Below, piece after piece: positions 21,116 to 31,763 of a stretch of DNA of 64,000 nucleotides; the stretch's first letter is position 1; every line of letters starts with the position of its first letter. The DNA comes from Gambelia wislizenii. Its lineage: Eukaryota > Chordata > Lepidosauria > Squamata > Crotaphytidae. The notes below the pieces were generated by a model that was given only the letters and a program-made list of their open reading frames with translations, had not been told where the DNA came from and did not search any database. Position numbers and translations under genes: made by a program. The stretch is from contig JAUMIR010000004.1 of the NCBI GenBank assembly GCA_030847615.1, forward strand, positions 277,039,501 to 277,103,500. Reading direction: 5' to 3'.

Positions 21116-22125
21116 ACACTTATCAATGTTTCAGTCATCTATAAAAGCTGACAAAACAGACAAAAATTTGCAGTGTGGATTACTTTGAACCTAACACAGG
21201 CTTCAGATTAGTACTATAAGTCTTTCACTTACAACTTGCTTACATTTTATACATGTACCTTGTTTATTCCAAGAAGGCACCCTAAGGCCAGAATCCTATT
21301 GGTTAGTTCATTCTAAAGGAAATTCATCAAATCAAATGTTGACTGTTAACATATTGGTAAATCCCATTGATTCAGTTTACAGAATATGCATTTGTTATCT
21401 GAAGAAATAAGAAGTGTAAAACAATGTTGGATAAATGCAACAAAATCCAGCAGGGGGTTATAACTCTAAAGATTCCTGCTGATGAACCAAAAAGCCTTCA
21501 TGGGAATGAGCTTTGTCACTTACATTCTTTTCTTCCCTTTGGGGACTATATGGACAGGGTACTTAGGCTTTTCATACTCAGAAGCAAACCATGATTGACT
21601 AACATGCCAGGCTTTGGTTGCTAAAGTGGCTGAATGCTGCCATCTTGTGATCAAAACTTTTAAACACAGCAATGCTCATTTAAACTAAGTTTTCCACCTG
21701 AATACTGAGAACAAACTTTTGAAAATGTTGTCTTTGTTTCATAGGTTGGGATGGAAAAGAATTTTGTTAGAGATGGGTTTCTTAAAGAAAGTTTGCATTT
21801 ATTTTGCATCTCCTGAAACACATTGTGAGACAAAATGGCCTTTGCCACAAAAATGCACTTATTTGTGAGGTTTGCATTGTATTTTGGAGAAATAAAATAG
21901 CCACAGAACCATGCATCCATTTTAACAACATAAGGGCTACAAATTCACTGAAAAATATCCACGAGTGAGCTTTAGACAGTAGAGGAAATGCACAGGAAAA
22001 AGTGAACATTAAATTACAGATGCCTTTGTAAGTTGAAAAACAGGATGGCATGCGAATGCAGGTGAGATTTGGAGAAACAGAACAAAATCAATACTGAGAG
22101 ATACTTCACATCCCTAGCTATAGGT
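21116..22125. other. No gene recognised
   Basis: Unassigned. Minus-strand frames at 21660-22051 overlap each other in different frames and show no domain. Confidence 0.4.
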
Positions 22126-22525
22126 CAGGCTGGGAATAGTATGGCCGTGGGACTCCCGAAGCTCCCCATAATTCCCCAGCCCCCCCCCCCAAATCCTTTT
22201 TAAAAATTCAGTGTGATTCTTTTTGCAATTTTTGTCCCCAAATCATCCATAAAGCCCTCTCAAAAGCATGAAAATACACAAGATACCCTTATCCCCCCAT
22301 AAGCAACCCATAACCTAGTATTACCCCCAAATGCCTCCATTTTTCTCTGCAATTCCTCTCAAAATGGCTACAGAAAGTGACACTTCCTATCATGTCACTT
22401 TCTGTCACCAATTTGAGAGGGGCTGCAAAGAAAAACAGAGATATGTGGGTTTTCTGAGGGGTTGCAGCCCACAGGAAATGGGGGGGGGATTGACCCCTGG
22501 CTCTGTACTGTTGCCCTGGCAAAAC
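22126..22525. repeat. Palindromic element of unknown family
   Basis: The arms CTCCATTTTTCTCTGCAATT...ACAGAAAGTGACA and TGTCACTTTCTGTCACCAA...GCTGCAAAGAAAAACAGAG are inverted copies meeting near 22388. Outer parts (GGGAATAGTATGGCC and the complement of GCTCTGTACTGTTGCCC) also pair. Ends look like CAGG...CCTG, as in hAT, but no duplication was found. Confidence 0.55.
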
Positions 22526-22572
22526 AAAGATGTGCTGTTTGATTCTTTCACATTTTTGTAAATTCTTGTACA

Positions 22573-23250
22573 TTTCATTCAAGCTATTACTTCTACTGTT
22601 ACATCTCATCAACCACAGACTGACCAAGAAGGGTCAGCCTTAGACGAGAAGGCTAGATTGCCAGAGCCTCTGTATGTTAGCATGGATCCCAGAATCTCAC
22701 CTGTAGGGGAGGACTTCGCCATATGCTGCAATAGCCTTGGAGGCCAGACAGAGGCACCACTTTGATATCAGATCCAGAAGACATCTTAGCTACAAAATCT
22801 CCAAAGCGGAGGAACCTGAGATGCCCCAACTGGCAAACATATCAGGTCCAGATATTATTACCTGGAAAACTGATGTGGTGACACATGTAAGACGCAGACC
22901 AGACCACAAGGTGAAACTCACAAGTGGCAGCAGGAGGTCTTGCATTTCTAAGCCGTACTTGGGTGATAATATTAAGAACCCAAATAGCTTACAGCTCAGA
23001 ATGTCTCTGACACTCCAGGAACGAATCAAGTTGCATGAAGAGCTAGAAAACATTTAATTCGCTGCCTGATATTGCTGATGCAACAGCTTTGACTAGCTCA
23101 TTAGGTTTAGACTTCAGCTCTCTGTGTCCAGCTGGACAGTTCCACTGCTGTTTCAGCAATCTTTTCTGGTCTTCTGCCTTTCCCTGTTAGGCTTCTCCTT
23201 GTCTCACGAGTCCCCATATTAGCAGCAGAGTTTATTAACATTTTTTTTTA
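22573..23250 (+). other. Unclassified segment, possibly an old LTR
   Basis: A 106-codon plus-strand frame at 22737-23057 matches nothing I know. The segment's C/T-rich second half and its GAACCTGAGATGCCCC-type block recall reptile Gypsy LTRs such as those near 29000 and 62010. TGTTA at 22600 and TAACA at about 23240 could be LTR ends, but no duplication supports that. Confidence 0.25.
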
Positions 23251-23385
23251 ACTTCAGCTCCCAGAATCCCCTACCCCACCTTGCTAGCTCTAGGTTTTGG
23301 GGAGCTTAGTCTTTTTTAAAGACTTTTTTAAAGCTTTGCTTTTAATGTCTTAACTGTCTTAGGACCAAGATACCTAAATGGACCA

Positions 23386-23620
23386 GATTCAGTATGGTGT
23401 AGTGGTTTAATAATTGGACTACAACTATGGAGACAAGGAGTCAAATTCCTGTTCGGTCATGGGAACCCACTGGGTAACCTTGGTCAAATCATAATCTCTT
23501 AGCCTTAGAGGAAGGCAAAGGCAAACTTCCTCTGAAAAAATCTTGCCAAGAAAACTCCAGGATAGGTTCACCTTAGGGTCACCATATGTTGGAAATGGAT
23601 TTGAAGGCACACAATAACAA
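23386..23620 (+). mobile_element. Sauria SINE, near full length
   Basis: Head with AGTATGGTGTAGTGGTTTAA, a GTCAAATTCC box-B remnant, TAGCCTTAGAGGAAGGCAAA, TCTTGCCAAGAAAACTCCAG and the Bov-B-type tail GGAAATGGATTTGAAGGCAC. All modules are present, with scattered mutations. Confidence 0.85.
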
Positions 23621-23651
23621 AATGCACTTATACAGAAGATGCCTTCAGAAA

Positions 23652-23790
23652 TTTCCAAAGGGGTAGCCATGGTAGTCTGTCTTGCAACAAAACAACAAAG
23701 AGTTGTGTCATACCTTTAAGACTAATGGATGTAGTGTACCATGAGCATTCATGGATTGGAATCCCTTTCATCAGATGCATGGAGTGTCAT
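23652..23790 (+). repeat. Reptile interspersed repeat (GTAGCCATG-type)
   Basis: GGGGTAGCCATGGTAGTCTG, GTGTCATACCTTTAAGACTA and CTTTCATCAGATGCATGGAG appear in order. This is the clearest of three copies in the window. Class not assigned. Confidence 0.6.
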
Positions 23791-23874
23791 GTCAGAGATT
23801 TATGCATAAAAAATGTATGATGTACATGATTGGAAATGCAGTATTGACTGTGGAGTCTAAGCAAACACTTTCAT

Positions 23875-24747
23875 TTGGCCTTTACAGTCAAAAGCCCACC
23901 TTCAGTGACTAGTGGGGTGACACAGGATTCTGTCCTGGGCCCAGTACTATTCAACATCTTTATCAACAAATTAGATGAGGGAATAGAGGACATGCTTATC
24001 AAGTTTGCAGATGACACCAAATTAGGAAAGGTAGCTAATACCCCAGAGGACAGGATCAGAATTCAAAATGACCTTAACAGATTAGAAAGCTGGGCCAATA
24101 CTAACAAAATGAATTTCAACTGGGAGAAATGTCAGATACTACACTTGGGCAGTAAAAATGAAATGCACAGATTCAGAATGGGTGACACCTGGCTTGATGG
24201 CAGTACATGTGAAAAGGATCTAGGAGTCTTAGTGGACCACAAGCTGAACATGAGTCAGCAGTGTGATGCAGCAGCTAAAAAAGCCAATGCGATTCTAGGC
24301 TGCATTAAGAGGAGTATAGTGACTAGATCAAGAGAAGTAACAGTGCCACTCTATTCTGCTTTGGTCAGACCTCACCTGGAATACTGTGTCCAGTTCTGGG
24401 CACCACAATTCAGGAAGGATATTGAGAAGCTGGAACATGTTCAGAGGAGGGTGACCAGGATGGTGGGAGATCTGCAAGCCATGTCATATGACGAGCAGCT
24501 TAGGGAGCTGGGCATGTTTAGTCTGGAGAAGAGAAGGTTAAGAGGGGACATGATAGTCATGTTTAAATATTTGAAGGGATGTCATACTGAGGATGGGGCA
24601 AGCTTGTTTTCTGCTGCTCCAGAGACTTGGACATGGAACAATGGATTCAAACTACAGGAAAAGAGATTTCACCTAAACATTAGGAAAAACGTCCTGACAG
24701 TAAGAGCTGTTCAGAAGTGGAATACATTGCCTCAGAGTATGGTGTAG
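23875..24747 (+). pseudogene. CR1 reverse transcriptase, C-terminal half
   Basis: A 290-codon open frame. Residues 13-23 read SGVTQDSVLGP, where CR1 normally has SGVPQGSVLGP. Residues 44-47 are FADD, the catalytic aspartate pair of the reverse transcriptase palm. A thumb-like region follows ([20 protein letters not shown], then a GLFSLEKRRLRGDM-like LGMFSLEKRRLRGDMI). The frame stops near QSMV, where intact CR1 continues a few residues further, so a late stop is present. The annotated start is only the first in-frame ATG; true CR1 sequence begins near residue 8-13. An autonomous enzyme would also need the endonuclease and finger regions, which are missing. Not a host gene. Confidence 0.85.
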
Positions 24748-25114
24748 TCTCCTTCTTCGGAGGTTTTTAAACAGAGGCTGGATGGCCATCTGTCTGGAAT
24801 GATTTGATTGTGTATTCCTACATGGCAGGGGGTTGGACTGGATGGCCCTTGTGGTCTCTTCCAACTCTATGGACTTTTTCAAACAGGGTAAAAGAGCCCT
24901 GTTTCAGACAGCCCCGTCCTCCTCCCAACCTTCCCCCATCCTTCCTCTGTGCTGGCAGCATGAGAAACGCACCACTTTTATTCACGGAAGGTCAGGAGGA
25001 GGACACAGCTGTCTGAAATGGGGCTTTGTAAGTGTGACAGCCCCATTCTTCTCCTGACCTCCTCGGGTTGGTTTGTTTTTACCCTGTTTGAAAAAGTCCT
25101 ATGATTCTATGATT
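23890..25114 (+). mobile_element. CR1 LINE 3' part, tail split by a MITE
   Basis: Includes reverse transcriptase from the palm motifs to the ORF end and the 3' UTR with ATGATTCTATGATT. The MITE at 24871-25099 lies between CCAACTCTAT and the closing octamers. It is the least decayed CR1 here, yet it lacks the endonuclease domain and the first half of the polymerase. Confidence 0.9.
24871..25099. mobile_element. MITE, group D (GGACTTTTTCAAACAGGG ends), TSD TAT
   Basis: Ends GGACTTTTTCAAACAGGGTA and TACCCTGTTTGAAAAAGTCC are a perfect inverted repeat of at least 20 bp. TAT lies at 24868-24870 and again at 25100-25102. The interior also folds: TTTCAGACAGCCCC pairs with the complement of AGCTGTCTGAAA. 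The empty site is readable because the element sits inside the CR1 tail repeat. Group assignment beyond the 3-bp duplication is inference. Confidence 0.85.
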
Positions 25115-25115
25115 C

Positions 25116-26670
25116 AGTGCTATTCCAGAGGTGCTTCTTTCACTAAATAGCACACTTCTGATAAGGAAGATGCTTGGAGCAGGGGCTCAATAAAAGATCT
25201 TAAGGCCAAGGCAGGACAGTGCCCTGGTTCAAAAACATTTTAAAGCATTATAAAGAATCCCAAGAACATTAAAGGTAAGCATACCAGCACTTTGAAGGGC
25301 CTCTTGAGTTCACTATGACTGTTACCTGTGAGAGTTCTTCTACCAAATCCCGTCCTTATTTTATCTGTTACTCCAGGATGAAGACAAATTATGTCAGGAA
25401 TGAAGCAACTATTCTCAAATCACCACAAAATGTTCGGAAACGCATCTCTATAGCTCCCCCCTCCCACTTTCCTTCATTTTGACGGGAGGTGCAACCATCT
25501 GTTTTGCTTGTCTCCATTCCTATTTGTTTAAGATGCGTGCTGCCAAAAATGTGAAAAGACTGTGTACAATGACAAGTGATGGAGCAATTTTCGCACTGGA
25601 CTTATGGGAACCATGTGCTGCCCATCTGTGAAAGTCTCATTTTATGTAAATTTAGAAAATATATTTTTGCTTCCATGTCCTGGGGTAGTTTTGAACTTTA
25701 AAAAGCAGGTGGAAAATCCACAACCTTGTCTTTATCAGGCTGTGGTTTGATTCTGAAGCAGAGCCATGAAAAATACTTACTAAAGCTATAAATCACCATA
25801 TACACTTGCCTTTTGGCATTGCCAACCATTGGCTTTCAGGATATCAAATATGTGCTTTGCTTGACACAATTAGTAAATGGCAAGGCCTTTGTTTATGGGG
25901 AGGGACCACTGTAATCCAGTGTTCTTTTAGCAGTTTTACAGCCCAACCCAAGTACGTATTATCTGATGTAGGTTTGCCCGAGTCCAATGGAAGCTACTCT
26001 AAGTGGGTTGCAGCCACTTTCATCATTGGTCAAGGCAAAATCTGTTGGCATTGCAAATAACTCTTGAGTGTACTTCTCTCCAGTAGGTGTTGATAGCATC
26101 TCCTCCTATTTCTGCTTCTTCTTTTATATCTGATTCTTAATATAATAAGGTTGGTGACAAGTCAGATGCTTCTCACTATGAACACATAGACCATAAGACT
26201 GTGCCTTATACAGCTCAGAGAACAATTCAGAGAATTTGTCAGACCTCTTTAAGTTTGAGGGGGAGAGATCTACACACTCTCCAATCATCCAGCTCTTTCT
26301 TTCTTAATCTGAATTGCTTCCTCACTCCTTCATATCCAACTGTCCTATCATTATCATCATCATCAATCATCATCATCATCTCAAACTCATTATATTTCAG
26401 GCTGACCTCTGAGTTTCCCAAGCTATCCTCTTTTATGCTTTGCTCATCCACTGTTAAAGTTACCATAAAAGGGATATAGCTCAACGTGTAGCTTTCAGTC
26501 CTCTTACCCTCTCTCTTTCTCATTTGTTGCCCATATTCAGTTCACATATTGCATATTGTATTGTATTTCCAATAGCCAATTATCTTGGAGTAAGTGGTAT
26601 AATGAATTTTTGGTGAAGGTGTTTCTGGATACAGCCCATTTTCTAGATCCATATCAATTATGGTTATGAG
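25116..26670. other. No gene recognised; (CAT)n tract
   Basis: Unassigned sequence. A CATCAT microsatellite lies at about 26347-26382. Possible decayed SINE-like words near 26185-26215 (TGCCTTATACAGCTCAGAG) are too weak to call. Confidence 0.4.
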
Positions 26671-26674
26671 AGAT

Positions 26675-27480
26675 TATTTTTATTGCCTTGGTGGACTGTT
26701 CATACCTACAACTGAAAGCAAGTGTATTCCTATTGGTTCTTCTGGACATTTTTCTGGCTTTTATTACCACTGACTATGCTGTTCTTCTGGATTGTCTACT
26801 AGGACTGGACTTGGAGGTATCATATGTTTCTGGTCCTTTTTGGAAAAATGTCTTTCAGAAAAGTTGTACTGAGAAATTCCTATTTGATGCCAGAGGCAGT
26901 GGCCTCAAATGTTCTTTGTGGTTCCTTCCATACTGTTCTATCCAAGGAGGATAATCTGTCCTCTGGGAGATATTATCTTGAGTTTTGGTATCCAAGGCCT
27001 CTATGTGCTGGTGTTACCCAACACTATTTCTTCTTTCCATCTAACTCTAAAAAAGCAATTCAAGTTCTTAATCAGCATTTTATGCTGATTAACAAATACA
27101 CTGGATGAGAGTGAACATACTCAAGCATAATCCAGACATGATAGAAGTGTTCCTAGTCACCCAAAATGCAGAACAAGGATTCAGATGGTCTTGGGTGGGA
27201 TTATCTATCATGGTCATAGTTTGGGGGTACTCCTGGATGCAGTTCTAAACTTGGGTGCCCAAGTCTTTTTGAGTAACCAGGAGTGCAGTTGCATAGCTAA
27301 GACTCCTACAAACTGTTCCTCTCCTTGTGTTAGTTATCACCTATAAAGCCTTACATGACATGAGACCAGGCTGTTTGAAAGACCCAATTTCCCCATACAA
27401 ATATAACCTGGTTTCAAAATCCTCAGGACACGTTCTTCCCTATAACATGGTATCCTCTAAAGGTGTCATGTACTTGCATT
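26675..27480 (+). mobile_element. L2 LINE, decayed ORF2 fragment
   Basis: In shifting frames the segment gives VDCSYLQLKASVFLLVLLDI, LDCLLGLDLEVSY, INKYTG, then a TEVFLVT-like IEVFLVTQNAEQG, and VITYKALHDMRPGCLKD. These match, in order, the palm, the KTEVLLV region and the C-terminal part of reptile L2. Frameshifts and stops are numerous. The YADD stretch is lost and the 3' tail is not evident. Confidence 0.65.
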
Positions 27481-28065
27481 CCCACATGCAGTGACTAGCA
27501 GTTTCAGAGTTAGTCAGAAAACTTTATTGTCACAGAAATCCAAGAAGGATATCATACAAGGTTGTTGCATAGAATTGAAACTTAGAAAGCAGACAGTATG
27601 CTAAAAGCATATTTCAGTCTATGAAATCTGGCAGGCTTCAATACTATTGGTTATCCATCATCCCCAATCTCATTTTCCCATACAACATCCATCCCATTTT
27701 CCCCAACCCATTTCTGCAGCTTCCAGCTTATCTCCCCATTCCTATTAGCAACCATTATACTCCCCTCCACAGTTGCCACAGAACACTTTTTAACAAGAAC
27801 AAAGAAATGAAAACACAATTAACAACAAGATTGCAAGAGAACACTGAAAATGGAAGGAACAAGCAATGTCATAGATGGATCCTGATAAGAAGGAACATTG
27901 CAGAGGACCTTTGTAGCAACTGTTTCATGGCACTGTGATGGGAAGCCAAGTAAACTCCTTCCTGGTTGTCCTTCCATCAACTTGGAAAGATGTGTTTATT
28001 CTGACAGACATTTGGCCTTCATCTGTTTGCTGTAGTAGGCTTTAGTTGCTGTGTACGTTTTGCTG
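27481..28065. other. No gene recognised
   Basis: Unassigned. A 105-codon frame at 27621-27938 has no recognisable features. Confidence 0.4.
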
Positions 28066-28186
28066 CATTTATTTATTTATTTGTTTGTTTATTTATATCA
28101 CTTCTTTTTACCAGCCCTGGGAGTCAAGGTAGCTTAAAAAGTTAAAACAGGTAAAGAAAAAAATTCCACATCATTAGAATGTACAA
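28066..28186 (-). repeat. LINE/SINE 3' tail, antisense, with (TTTA)n
   Basis: TTTATTTATTTATTTG run, then TATATCACTTCTTTTTACCA and GGGAGTCAAGGTAGCTTA. This is the complement of the usual TAAGCC..CTT..GGG..AAAGG..ATATAAATAAA tail of L2-related elements. Confidence 0.55.
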
Positions 28187-28188
28187 TA

Positions 28189-28418
28189 CAGTTGTCCCTC
28201 CATGTCCACGGATTTGCTATCCGCGGATTTAAGTATTCGTACCTTGAAAATAGTCCTAAAAAAATAATAATCCCAAAAGCAAACCTTGATTTTGCCATCT
28301 TATATAAAGGACACCATTTTGCTATGCCATTGCATATAATGGGACTTGAGTATTCATGGATTTTGGTACCCACAGGGGTTCCTGGAACCAAACCCCAGTG
28401 AATATGAAGGGACAGCTG
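28189..28418. mobile_element. Pogo/Tigger-like MITE, TA duplication
   Basis: The left end CAGTTGTCCCTCCATGTCCA is matched inverted by the right end TATGAAGGGACAGCTG. TA flanks both sides (28187-28188 and 28419-28420). The interior matches 55680-55908 almost throughout (CGGATTTGCTATCC, GCAAACCTTGATTTTGCCAT, GCATATAATGGGACTTGAGT). Lengths are 230 and 229 bp. Confidence 0.85.
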
Positions 28419-28999
28419 TAGTTAAAATAGAATTAAATTAGAAATAGAATTAAAAGCCATTTTAAATCATGCCTTGTACTTTACTTATAGTTTAGTATGG
28501 TTAACCACCATGATCATTATTCACAGATAAAATCTTTCAGATAAGAGCCAACTTAGACGCAATCATTATAGCAGAAGTTGACAATGGGGTGTCCAGCAAC
28601 TCAGTAAGATAATACTGGATCAGTTCCAGTTGTTGAGTACCACTGATGTGGACAAGTTTTGGGGGCAAATAAGGAAGACAAATTGTCCTCTTGATCCCCA
28701 TCGTTCTTGGCTAGTTGTTCAGGGAGGAGATGCAATTAGATTTCAATTACAATATATTATTAATGCATCTATTAGGCAGGGGAGCTTTCAGTTTTCTCTA
28801 AAAGAAGCGGTGGTATGACTGCTTCTTTTTTTTTTAAAAAAAAGCCCTCCCTGGACCCCCTGGACCTAAACAACTATAGACCAGTATCAAATCTCACTTT
28901 TCTGGACAAGGTGATCAAGAGGGCAGTTGCCTCCCAACTCCAGGCAGTTTTGGATGATACAAGTTATCTATATCCATTTCAAACCAGTTTCAGAGCAGA

Positions 29000-29610
29000 T
29001 GTCATGGTCAGCCAGGACTCTAAGGACTCAGAAGGCGAGGAGGCTGAGCCAGTAGCAGAAGAGCTGGCTGAGTCTAAGTCTAGCCCTGAAGAACCCAGGG
29101 CTCAGCAGCCTAGCCCTCCCCCAGAACAGGGTCCAAGTCTGGGAGACATAGTGGAGCAACAGCAAGAGACAGAAGAGCAGGTACCTACCTTTAGCCAAAG
29201 AAGAGCAGAGAGGGCGTGGCTTCGTCATTCCTGGAGATTAAGAGAGAGACGCACATCAATCACCCAGCAGCTGTGAGTGGGAGCTGGGCCAACATAAGCA
29301 GCTGGGGGACGCTGAATTCCTTGTCTCAGGCTGTCTGCGTTTCCTGGAGGAAGCCTCTGCCTTTGACTCTCCTGGCTCTTGGAACCTTGCTATCTTGAAA
29401 CTTCGGATATCTTGACCTTGGACTGTCTTCGTTGACCCACCTGCTGGAATCCTTTTGACCTTGGACTGCCTCTTCATTCTTTGTGCTCTCTCTCTCTCTG
29501 GACTTCTGACCCTATAGGACTGCTACTGACAACACCAGGTACTGTGCTTTTCAACTGAGCTGTTGCCGAGCCAGGCTGTCTTATCAGTTGGTTGATTTGG
29601 CTTCCTGACA
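29000..29610 (+). mobile_element. Solo LTR (Gypsy-like), TSD GCAGA
   Basis: Begins TGTCATGGTCAGCCAGG and ends GGCTTCCTGACA, so TGTCA and TGACA form the short inverted termini. An exact 5-bp GCAGA lies on each side (28995-28999 and 29611-29615). No gag-pol or primer-binding site adjoins it, so it is a solo LTR left by recombination between two LTRs. A five-base duplication fits Gypsy/Metaviridae-type integrases; the family call is otherwise by appearance (CCTTGGACTGC repeats in the second half). A frame running through its 5' half continues the L2 frame by chance. Confidence 0.85.
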
Positions 29611-29981
29611 GCAGAATACAGAGCTGAGGCTGCTATGGTCACCTTAGTGGATGATATTCACTTGAGCACTGACAGGGTGAGTATGTCCCTGCTGATGCTT
29701 TTGAACCTCTCAGCACCATTCGAGACTATCGACCATGGTATCATTCTGAAACACTCAGGGGATTTGGGAATCAGAGGCACTGTGTTTCAGTGGTTCCAGT
29801 CCTATCTCTCAGTAAGGTTCCAGATGGTTGTGCTTGGGGATATCTGCTCCTCAAAAAAGGAGCTGTTATATGGCATCCCACAAGGTGCCATTCTATCCCC
29901 AATGTGATTCAATCTCAACATCAAACCGCTGGGAGAGATAATCCGGAGGCATGGGACAGGGTGCTATCAGTATGCTGCTGG

Positions 29982-30070
29982 TTTTATTTAGTCATTCATT
30001 CATTCATTCATTCATTTATTCATTCATTTAATATGCTGCCTTTCTCCAAAAATGGACACAAGGTGGCTCA
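29982..30070 (-). repeat. LINE/SINE tail with (ATTC)n, inserted at the L2 YADD site
   Basis: TTTTATTTAGTCATTCATTC and a run of ATTC units, then CTGCCTTTCTCCAAAAATGG and CACAAGGTGGCTCACAA, the complement of a typical reptile SINE/LINE tail. L2 coding sequence resumes immediately after with ACTCAAATATTTTTCTC (TQIFFS). Confidence 0.7.
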
Positions 30071-31060
30071 CAATACTCAAATATTTTTCTCAATGCCTTC
30101 AAAGATAGCCTCAGGTAAGGATAGTGTGTCTCCTCTGAATGAATGCCTGGATGACGTAATGGGCCAGATGAGGAAAAACAAACTGAAGCTGAATCCAGAC
30201 AAGACAGAGGTGCTTACTCTCAAGGGTCCTAACCCGGGGTGCAAGGTGTGTCAACCAGTCCCGGATGGAGTTACACTCCCCCTGAAAGACTGTGTTCACA
30301 GCCTGAGAGTGTTTCTGGGTCTGTCACTCCAAATGATAGCTCAGATAGGTGCAATGGCCAGGAGTGCTTACTACCAGCTTCAGCTGTTACACCAGCTGCG
30401 CCCCTTTCAAGAGCTAGAGGACTGAAAGATGGTATTTCACATGCTGGTAACCTCAAGGATGGACTTTTGCAATGTGCTGTACATTGGGCTACCTATGTAC
30501 CAAGTTTGGAAACTTCCATTGGTTGAAAACATGGCAACCAGATTAGTCACTAGTACATCCAGGAGTGATCATATCGCACTAATATTAAAATCACTCTATT
30601 GGCTGCCAATTAGTTTCTGGGCAAGGTACAAAGTGTTGGTTATTACCTTTAAAGCCCTACGTGGCTTGGGTCCAGGTTACCTATGGAATTGCCCTCTCCT
30701 GTATAATCTACTCTGTACACTTTGGGGGACATTTGCTCCAGTCACCCAGGACTAGGTTGGCAACTGTCACACAGAGGACTTTTTCTTCAGCTGCCCCTAG
30801 ACTCTGCCAGAAGAAATAAAACAGTATGAATTTAAAATAGAATTTAAAACCATTCTCTTCCAGCAGGCCTATCCAGATGATTTTTAAATTATGAATTCTA
30901 ATTGTGTATTGATTGTTTTAAAATGTCTTGACTTTACTTGTTCTTTTAAATTGATATATGTTTTTAACTGATATGTGTTTTTAACCAATGTTATGTTTAT
31001 GCATTAATTTGTTGTTCCCCGCCTTGATCCAAAGGGAGAGGCGGGTAAGAAATAAATATT

Positions 31061-31640
31061 ATTATTATATTATCATTTGTAGTGGGATAAGTTAAAGTTG
31101 ATATAAGTATAACAGGTATTAGTATTGGGGCAGGCTCTTTAAAAATTATAGTTAAACCATATTATTCTGACCTTGTCTTAAATTGCTGTGGATACTAAAA
31201 GGAGTGTTATACATTGCTGTTTTCTTTTTTTAACTGAGCATTTAAATTAAAAACTTCACTGACATATTGGCCACCTGCAAACTCCTGTCATTTGAATAAA
31301 CAACATATGGGGTGTGACCAAAATGAACATAGCTGTAACACTTGGAACATTTTCTTTATGGCATTTGATTGAAACATGCTCTGGGACAGAATGTCTGATG
31401 GATTTGGAAGCAAAACTGTGTTGAAGACATTCCTTTCACAGAAAAACAAAGGGGACTTCAAAAGTCCAGACCTAAATAGTGAGCCTAGTATTGGGGACAG
31501 GAATTTGTATGATAAAAGAGAAACCAGGATAATGGAGGTCATGCCCATATATTTATAGATAATTACACCAAGGGAAATAGAGATGGTGCAGTACCCATGG
31601 ACTTCAATGCTTATATATAAAGTCAAGAGTGAAAATTGTG
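31061..31640. other. No gene recognised
   Basis: Unassigned AT-rich sequence after the L2 tail. Confidence 0.4.
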
Positions 31641-31649
31641 CAGCCTTCT

Positions 31650-31763
31650 TTATGTCAGTGGATTACAACTTTCAGTTGCCCTAGCCAGCATAGGCCAAAG
31701 TGAGGAATATTGGAAACTGTAGTCAAACAACATCTGGAGGGCCACACAATTCCTACCCCTAAA
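31650..31763 (-). mobile_element. hAT MITE right part
   Basis: AGCCAGCATAGGCCAAAGTG, GAAACTGTAGTCAAACAACA and TCTGGAGGGCCACACAATTC, ending CCTACCCCTA. Orientation and words match the right arm of the lizard hAT MITE; the left arm is short and degraded. Confidence 0.6.

Larger units (their letters stand above)
28630..30758 (+). pseudogene. L2 ORF2 reverse transcriptase, broken
   Basis: Pieces in order are NNYRPVSNLTFLDKVIKR (start of the RT domain, about 28872-28922), FQTSFRA before the LTR, then LVDDIHLSTDRVSMSLLMLL and FETIDHGI (the first catalytic-aspartate region), and YGIPQGAILSPM near 29870-29905. Next come QYA at the YADD site, interrupted by an insertion, and KLKLNPDKTEVLTL near 30180. 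The segment ends with LVTSRMDFCNVLYIGLP and ITFKALRGLGPGYL. Intact L2 has an endonuclease upstream; none is visible. The enzyme would copy L2 RNA into DNA at the target site, but this copy cannot. Confidence 0.8.
28560..31060 (+). mobile_element. L2 LINE carrying a solo LTR and a repeat-tail insertion
   Basis: Reading past the insertions at 29000-29610 and 29982-30070 restores one colinear L2 ORF2, followed by a 3' UTR and the tail GAGGCGGGTAAGAAATAAAT with (ATT)n. It runs from the region before RT motif 1 to the element's 3' end, about 1.8 kb of L2 sequence. It is the longest L2 in the window. Stops and frameshifts show it is inactive. Confidence 0.85.

Noticed and set aside
22737..23057. 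106-codon frame with basic composition, as a possible gag or host exon
   Set aside because: I could match it to no family and the flanks give no LTR with a duplication, so it is only mentioned within an unclassified segment.
22600..23240. An LTR with TGTTA/TAACA ends
   Set aside because: No duplicated flank, and the right end abuts a T-run, so the ends could be chance.
28815..29276. 153-codon frame with an acidic C-terminal half, as a possible host protein
   Set aside because: It is a chance fusion: the first third is L2 reverse transcriptase and the rest lies in the solo LTR that begins at 29000.
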